A stretch of DNA of 64,000 nucleotides from an uncultured Bacteroidota bacterium. GTDB taxonomy: Bacteria > Bacteroidota > Bacteroidia > Bacteroidales > P3. Location of the stretch: NCBI GenBank assembly GCA_902771735.1, contig CACXXO010000007.1, positions 1 to 64,000 of the forward strand, given 5' to 3'. The stretch's first letter is position 1; each line of letters starts with the position of its first letter. Under the pieces are notes generated by a model that was not told where the DNA came from, did no database searches, and saw nothing but the letters and a program-made list of their open reading frames with translations. This document shows positions 61,291-64,000 of this stretch, piece by piece. A program made the position numbers and the translations under genes.

Positions 61291-61460
61291 AGTACCCTAT
61301 AGGCACCAACTCTTTCCCAACTCCTTACCATCTCCCTACCATCTCCGTACCATCTCCCACCACGGTAGGAGATGGTAGGCCGTTGGTAGGCCGTTGACAG
61401 GCCGTCGGCACATTTCCCGTCCCTCCCCGTCCCCTCGCCATGCCCCCTCCCGGTGACGAT
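61291..61460 (+). repeat. 11-bp-unit hairpin repeat, copy 5 (long form)
   Basis: Head AGTACCCTATAGG, CAACTCTTTCCCAACTCC, then units TACCATCTCCC, TACCATCTCCG and TACCATCTCCC, centre ACCACGGT, units GGTAGGAGATG, GTAGGCCGTTG, GTAGGCCGTTG and ACAGGCCGTCG, then a C-rich tail ending CCCGGTGACGA. Nearly identical to copy 4 along its whole length. It starts 26 nt after the tatD terminator. Confidence 0.9.
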
Positions 61461-61527
61461 TAAAGCTGATCGTACAGTAGAACGTCATGGCAAAAATATT
61501 TTTTTATATTATATACAATTTATTTTG

Positions 61528-61535
61528 TATATTTG
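61528..61535 (+). promoter_or_regulatory. -7 box of the carboxylase-subunit gene
   Basis: TATATTTG followed by a typical CAC start region, 59 bp before the ATG. No exact TTTG at -33; the region upstream is AT-rich. Confidence 0.55.
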
Positions 61536-61594
61536 CACTACCCCATTTTATTGTTAAATTGGGGTAATGTTTTTTAAATCAATAGATTAAAAAA

Positions 61595-63364
61595 ATGGCA
61601 AAAGAGATAAAATTCAGCTTGGTGTATCGCGATATGTGGCAATCGAGCGGAAAATACCAGCCAAGGGTAGACCAACTGGAAAAAATCGCCCCGGTAATTG
61701 TGGACATGGGATGCTTCGACCGCATAGAGACCAACGGCGGAGCCTTCGAGCAGGTGAACCTGATGTACGGCGAAAACCCCAACAAGGCCGTGCGCGCCTG
61801 GACCAAGGCTTTCAACAAGGCTGGCATCCAGACCCACATGCTGGAGCGCGCCCTCAACGGCCTCCGCATGTACGGCGTGCCTGCCGACGTGCGACGCCTC
61901 ATGCCCAAGGTGAAGAAAGCCCAGGGCGTGGACATCATGCGCTCGTTCTGCGGACTCAACGACCCCCGCAACCTGGAACTCAGCGTGAAATACGCCAAGG
62001 AGGCCGGCATGATAAGCCAGGCCGCCCTCAGCATCACCCACTCGCCCGTCCACACCGTGGAGTACTACATGGGCATCGTGGACAAACTGGTGGAGTTCGG
62101 CGCCGACGAGATATGTCTGAAGGACATGGCCGGCGTGGGCCGTCCCGCCACGCTGGGCAAGCTGGTGCATGAAATCAAGACCAAATACCCCCACATCAAG
62201 GTTCAGTATCACGGACATACCGGTCCCGGCCTCTCTATGGCCTCGACCCTCATGGTGGCCGAAGCCGGAGCCGATGTCATCGACTGCGCCATGGAGCCCC
62301 TGTCGTGGGGCATGGTGCACCCCGACGTCATCAGCGTGCAGGCCATGCTGAAGGATGCCGGTTTCTTAGTGAAGGACATCAACATGGACGCCTACATGGA
62401 GGCCCGCAAGCTGACGCAGGAGTTCATCGACGACTTCCTGGGCCTCTACATCAACCCCGGCAACCGCGTGAGCACCTCACTGCTGGTAGGCTGCGGCCTG
62501 CCTGGCGGCATGATGGGCTCGATGATGAGCGACCTGCGCGGTGTGCACGGCGCCATCAACATGGCACTGAAGAAGAACGGAAAGCCCGAGGTAAGCTTCG
62601 AGGAGCTGACGGTGCAGCTGTTCCAGGAGGTGGAGCACATCTGGCCCATGCTGGGTTATCCCCCGCTGGTGACCCCCTTCAGCCAGTATACCAAGAATAT
62701 CGCCGTGATGAACCTGCTGTCGATGGCCCAGGGCAAACCCCGTTTCAGCCAGATTGACAAAGACAGCTGGAGCATGATTCTCGGCCGCGCCGGCAAGCTG
62801 CCCGGCCAGCTGGCCCCCGAAATCGTCGAGTTGGCCAAGGCCCAGGGCATGGAGTTCTACACCGGCGTGCCGCAGGATGCCTATCCCGATGCCCTGCCCG
62901 AATACATCAAGGAGATGGAACAGAACGGTTGGGACCGCGGCGAGGACGACGAGGAACTCTTCGAGCTGGCCATGCACGACCGCCAGTACCGCGACTACAA
63001 GAGCGGCCTGGCCAAGGAGCGCTTCCACAAAGAGGTTGCCCAGCTGCGCGCCGAGAAAGACGCTCCCAAGGCTCCCGCCACGGCCGAAAGCATCGCCCTC
63101 AACTACATCACCCCCAAGCACCCCAACGCCACACCCATCGTGGCCACCGCTACGGGACGTCTGCTGTGGGAGGTGAATTTCGACGACAAATCGACCGCCC
63201 CCGCTCCCGGAACCGAGGTGAAAGAAGGCGCCTCCCTCGCCCACATCGAAGCCTCCTATGCTCTCATGCCGCTGGTTGCCCTCAAGGGTGGCAAAGTGGT
63301 GGACACCTGCGCCAAACAAGGCCAAATGGTGAAGAAAGGCGACGTGCTGGGATGGGTCGAATAG
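61595..63364 (+). CDS. Pyruvate carboxylase subunit B / oxaloacetate decarboxylase alpha-type protein
   Basis: 589 residues. The carboxyltransferase TIM barrel (about 1-300) has the substrate motif YRDMWQSSGKY, the metal-site HxH in QYHGHTGPG and the catalytic lysine in ICLKDMAG. A conserved carboxylase domain follows (about 310-470). The C-terminus (about 515-589) has the fold pattern of a biotin carrier domain, but where family members have EAMKM it reads IEASYALMP, with no lysine at the biotin position. It may use a separate biotin carrier or have another role. No beta or gamma decarboxylase subunit or biotin carboxylase gene adjoins it here. Own promoter and a hairpin repeat upstream. Confidence 0.9.
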   Translation: MAKEIKFSLVYRDMWQSSGKYQPRVDQLEKIAPVIVDMGCFDRIETNGGAFEQVNLMYGENPNKAVRAWTKAFNKAGIQTHMLERALNGLRMYGVPADVRRLMPKVKKAQGVDIMRSFCGLNDPRNLELSVKYAKEAGMISQAALSITHSPVHTVEYYMGIVDKLVEFGADEICLKDMAGVGRPATLGKLVHEIKTKYPHIKVQYHGHTGPGLSMASTLMVAEAGADVIDCAMEPLSWGMVHPDVISVQAMLKDAGFLVKDINMDAYMEARKLTQEFIDDFLGLYINPGNRVSTSLLVGCGLPGGMMGSMMSDLRGVHGAINMALKKNGKPEVSFEELTVQLFQEVEHIWPMLGYPPLVTPFSQYTKNIAVMNLLSMAQGKPRFSQIDKDSWSMILGRAGKLPGQLAPEIVELAKAQGMEFYTGVPQDAYPDALPEYIKEMEQNGWDRGEDDEELFELAMHDRQYRDYKSGLAKERFHKEVAQLRAEKDAPKAPATAESIALNYITPKHPNATPIVATATGRLLWEVNFDDKSTAPAPGTEVKEGASLAHIEASYALMPLVALKGGKVVDTCAKQGQMVKKGDVLGWVE

Positions 63365-63369
63365 TAAGG

Positions 63370-63397
63370 TTTAATGTTTAAAGTTTAAAGTTTAAGG
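63370..63397 (+). repeat. 7-bp tandem repeat between the carboxylase gene and rnfA
   Basis: Units TTTAATG, TTTAAAG, TTTAAAG, TTTAAGG, starting 6 nt after the carboxylase-subunit stop codon and ending 8 bp before the rnfA -33 box. Confidence 0.85.
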
Positions 63398-63404
63398 AAA
63401 AAAA

Positions 63405-63436
63405 TTTGGTCGGTTCGGAAAAAGTTTGTACTTTTG
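63405..63436 (+). promoter_or_regulatory. Promoter of rnfA
   Basis: TTTG (63405-63408), 20-bp gap, TACTTTTG (63429-63436), 34 bp before the ATG. Confidence 0.75.
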
Positions 63437-63469
63437 CAGTTCGAATTCAAACAATAAAACAATAGACTT

Positions 63470-64000
63470 ATGACAGGTATCTCAATATTCGCACTTATCA
63501 TCGGAGCCATCTTCGTGAACAACGTAGTGTTGGCCCAGTTCCTCGGCATCTGCCCCTTCCTGGGCGTGTCGAAGGATGTGAAAAGCTCGCTCGGCATGGG
63601 CGGCGCAGTGCTCTTCGTGATGCTGCTGGCCACCATGGTGACCTACCTCATCATGCAGTATGTCCTGGTGCCGTTGAACCTGCAGTATCAGCAAACCATT
63701 GCCTACATCCTGGTCATCGCCGCCCTGGTGCAGATGGTCGAGATTGTGCTCAAAAAGATTGCCCCCGCCCTCTATCAAGCCCTGGGAGTGTTCCTTCCGC
63801 TGATCACCACCAACTGCGCCGTTCTCGGCGTGGCCATCCTGGTGATTCAGAAGAACATGAACTTCCTCGAGAGTGTCATTTACTCGGCCTCCATCGCCGT
63901 GGGCTTCACCCTGGCACTGGTCATCTTCGCCGGCATCCGCGAGCAGCTGGAACTCACCGGAACCCCCAAGGGAATGAAAGGCGTGCCCATCGCACTGGTC
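63470..64000 (+). CDS. rnfA: Rnf electron-transport complex subunit RnfA, 3'-partial
   Basis: 177 residues visible; the gene runs off the window. Membrane subunit of the Rnf complex, which links ferredoxin:NAD oxidoreduction to ion pumping. Several membrane spans; motifs IFVNNVVLAQFLGICPFLGVSK and LITTNCAVLGVAIL are typical of RnfA, and differ from the equivalent NqrE segment (which has MCSxLAVSK). It has its own promoter, and the genes upstream are not rnf genes, so it does not end a complete rnfBCDGEA operon as it often does. Other subunits may follow beyond the window. Confidence 0.9.
   Translation, partial: MTGISIFALIIGAIFVNNVVLAQFLGICPFLGVSKDVKSSLGMGGAVLFVMLLATMVTYLIMQYVLVPLNLQYQQTIAYILVIAALVQMVEIVLKKIAPALYQALGVFLPLITTNCAVLGVAILVIQKNMNFLESVIYSASIAVGFTLALVIFAGIREQLELTGTPKGMKGVPIALV

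Overview
The window comes from a bacterium of the Bacteroidota, most likely order Bacteroidales. Evidence seen directly: promoters of the Bacteroidota type (TTTG, a 19-21 bp gap, TAnnTTTG) recur upstream of genes; several secreted proteins end in type IX secretion (T9SS) sorting domains of type A and type B; there is a PorE-like T9SS periplasmic protein, a TonB-dependent receptor, a short acidic DUF2795-type protein, and the whole str-S10-spc-alpha ribosomal superoperon in Bacteroidota order with enolase behind it. GC content is high for the order, and no tRNA, rRNA, CRISPR array, phage or insertion sequence was seen. Species cannot be named from the sequence.

Layout. 1-3.7 kb: the frameshifted end of a T9SS cargo gene and a PorE-like protein. 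3.7-5.7 kb: miaA converging on a CNNM/CBS transporter. 5.7-12.7 kb (minus): an operon of an M48 metalloprotease fused to a probable outer-membrane barrel, a GT2 glycosyltransferase and a secreted GH2 beta-galactosidase. 12.8-15.9 kb: a barrel protein, rsgA, and convergent enolase whose terminator lies inside rsgA. 16.4-34.8 kb (minus): about thirty translation genes from rpsL to rplQ, plus secY, map, infA and rpoA. 35.2-40.5 kb: a 1769-residue fibronectin III / T9SS surface protein. 41.1-44.7 kb (minus): a thiamine salvage operon (TonB receptor, PnuT-type permease, thiamine pyrophosphokinase) behind a TPP riboswitch. 44.7-49.9 kb (minus): recQ and a T9SS type B PKD protein. 50-51.7 kb: kdsD and lptB for lipopolysaccharide. 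52.1-52.2 kb: an overlooked 41-residue gene. 52.4-61.2 kb: purD, a DMT permease, an S41 protease, a TlpA-like protein, mrp, a NifU-domain protein, cobalamin adenosyltransferase, DUF2795, DUF2520 and TatD proteins. 61.6-64 kb: a pyruvate/oxaloacetate carboxylase-type subunit and the start of rnfA.

The most unusual content is between genes. Two dispersed tandem-repeat systems run through the window. The first is a family of five intergenic elements built from 11-bp units (TACCATCTCCC on one arm, GTAGGGAGATG on the other) that fold into long hairpins. Unit sequences differ between copies but change together on both arms, so pairing is kept; two copies are near-identical over about 165 bp in opposite orientation. 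The second is a family of 7-bp tandem repeats (ACTTTAA, AATTCTT, AGGTGAA and similar) at seven places. Some sit at gene junctions, others are translated in frame inside rsgA, thiamine pyrophosphokinase and the TonB receptor signal peptide. An 8-bp repeat also fills the variable arm of the TPP riboswitch. I recognise neither repeat family as a named element.

Other oddities: an S12 gene whose conserved N-terminus seems to be missing, an L23 with an insertion, a PorE-like protein with a degenerate retropepsin-like tail, and a carboxylase subunit whose C-terminal biotin domain lacks the biotin-accepting lysine.
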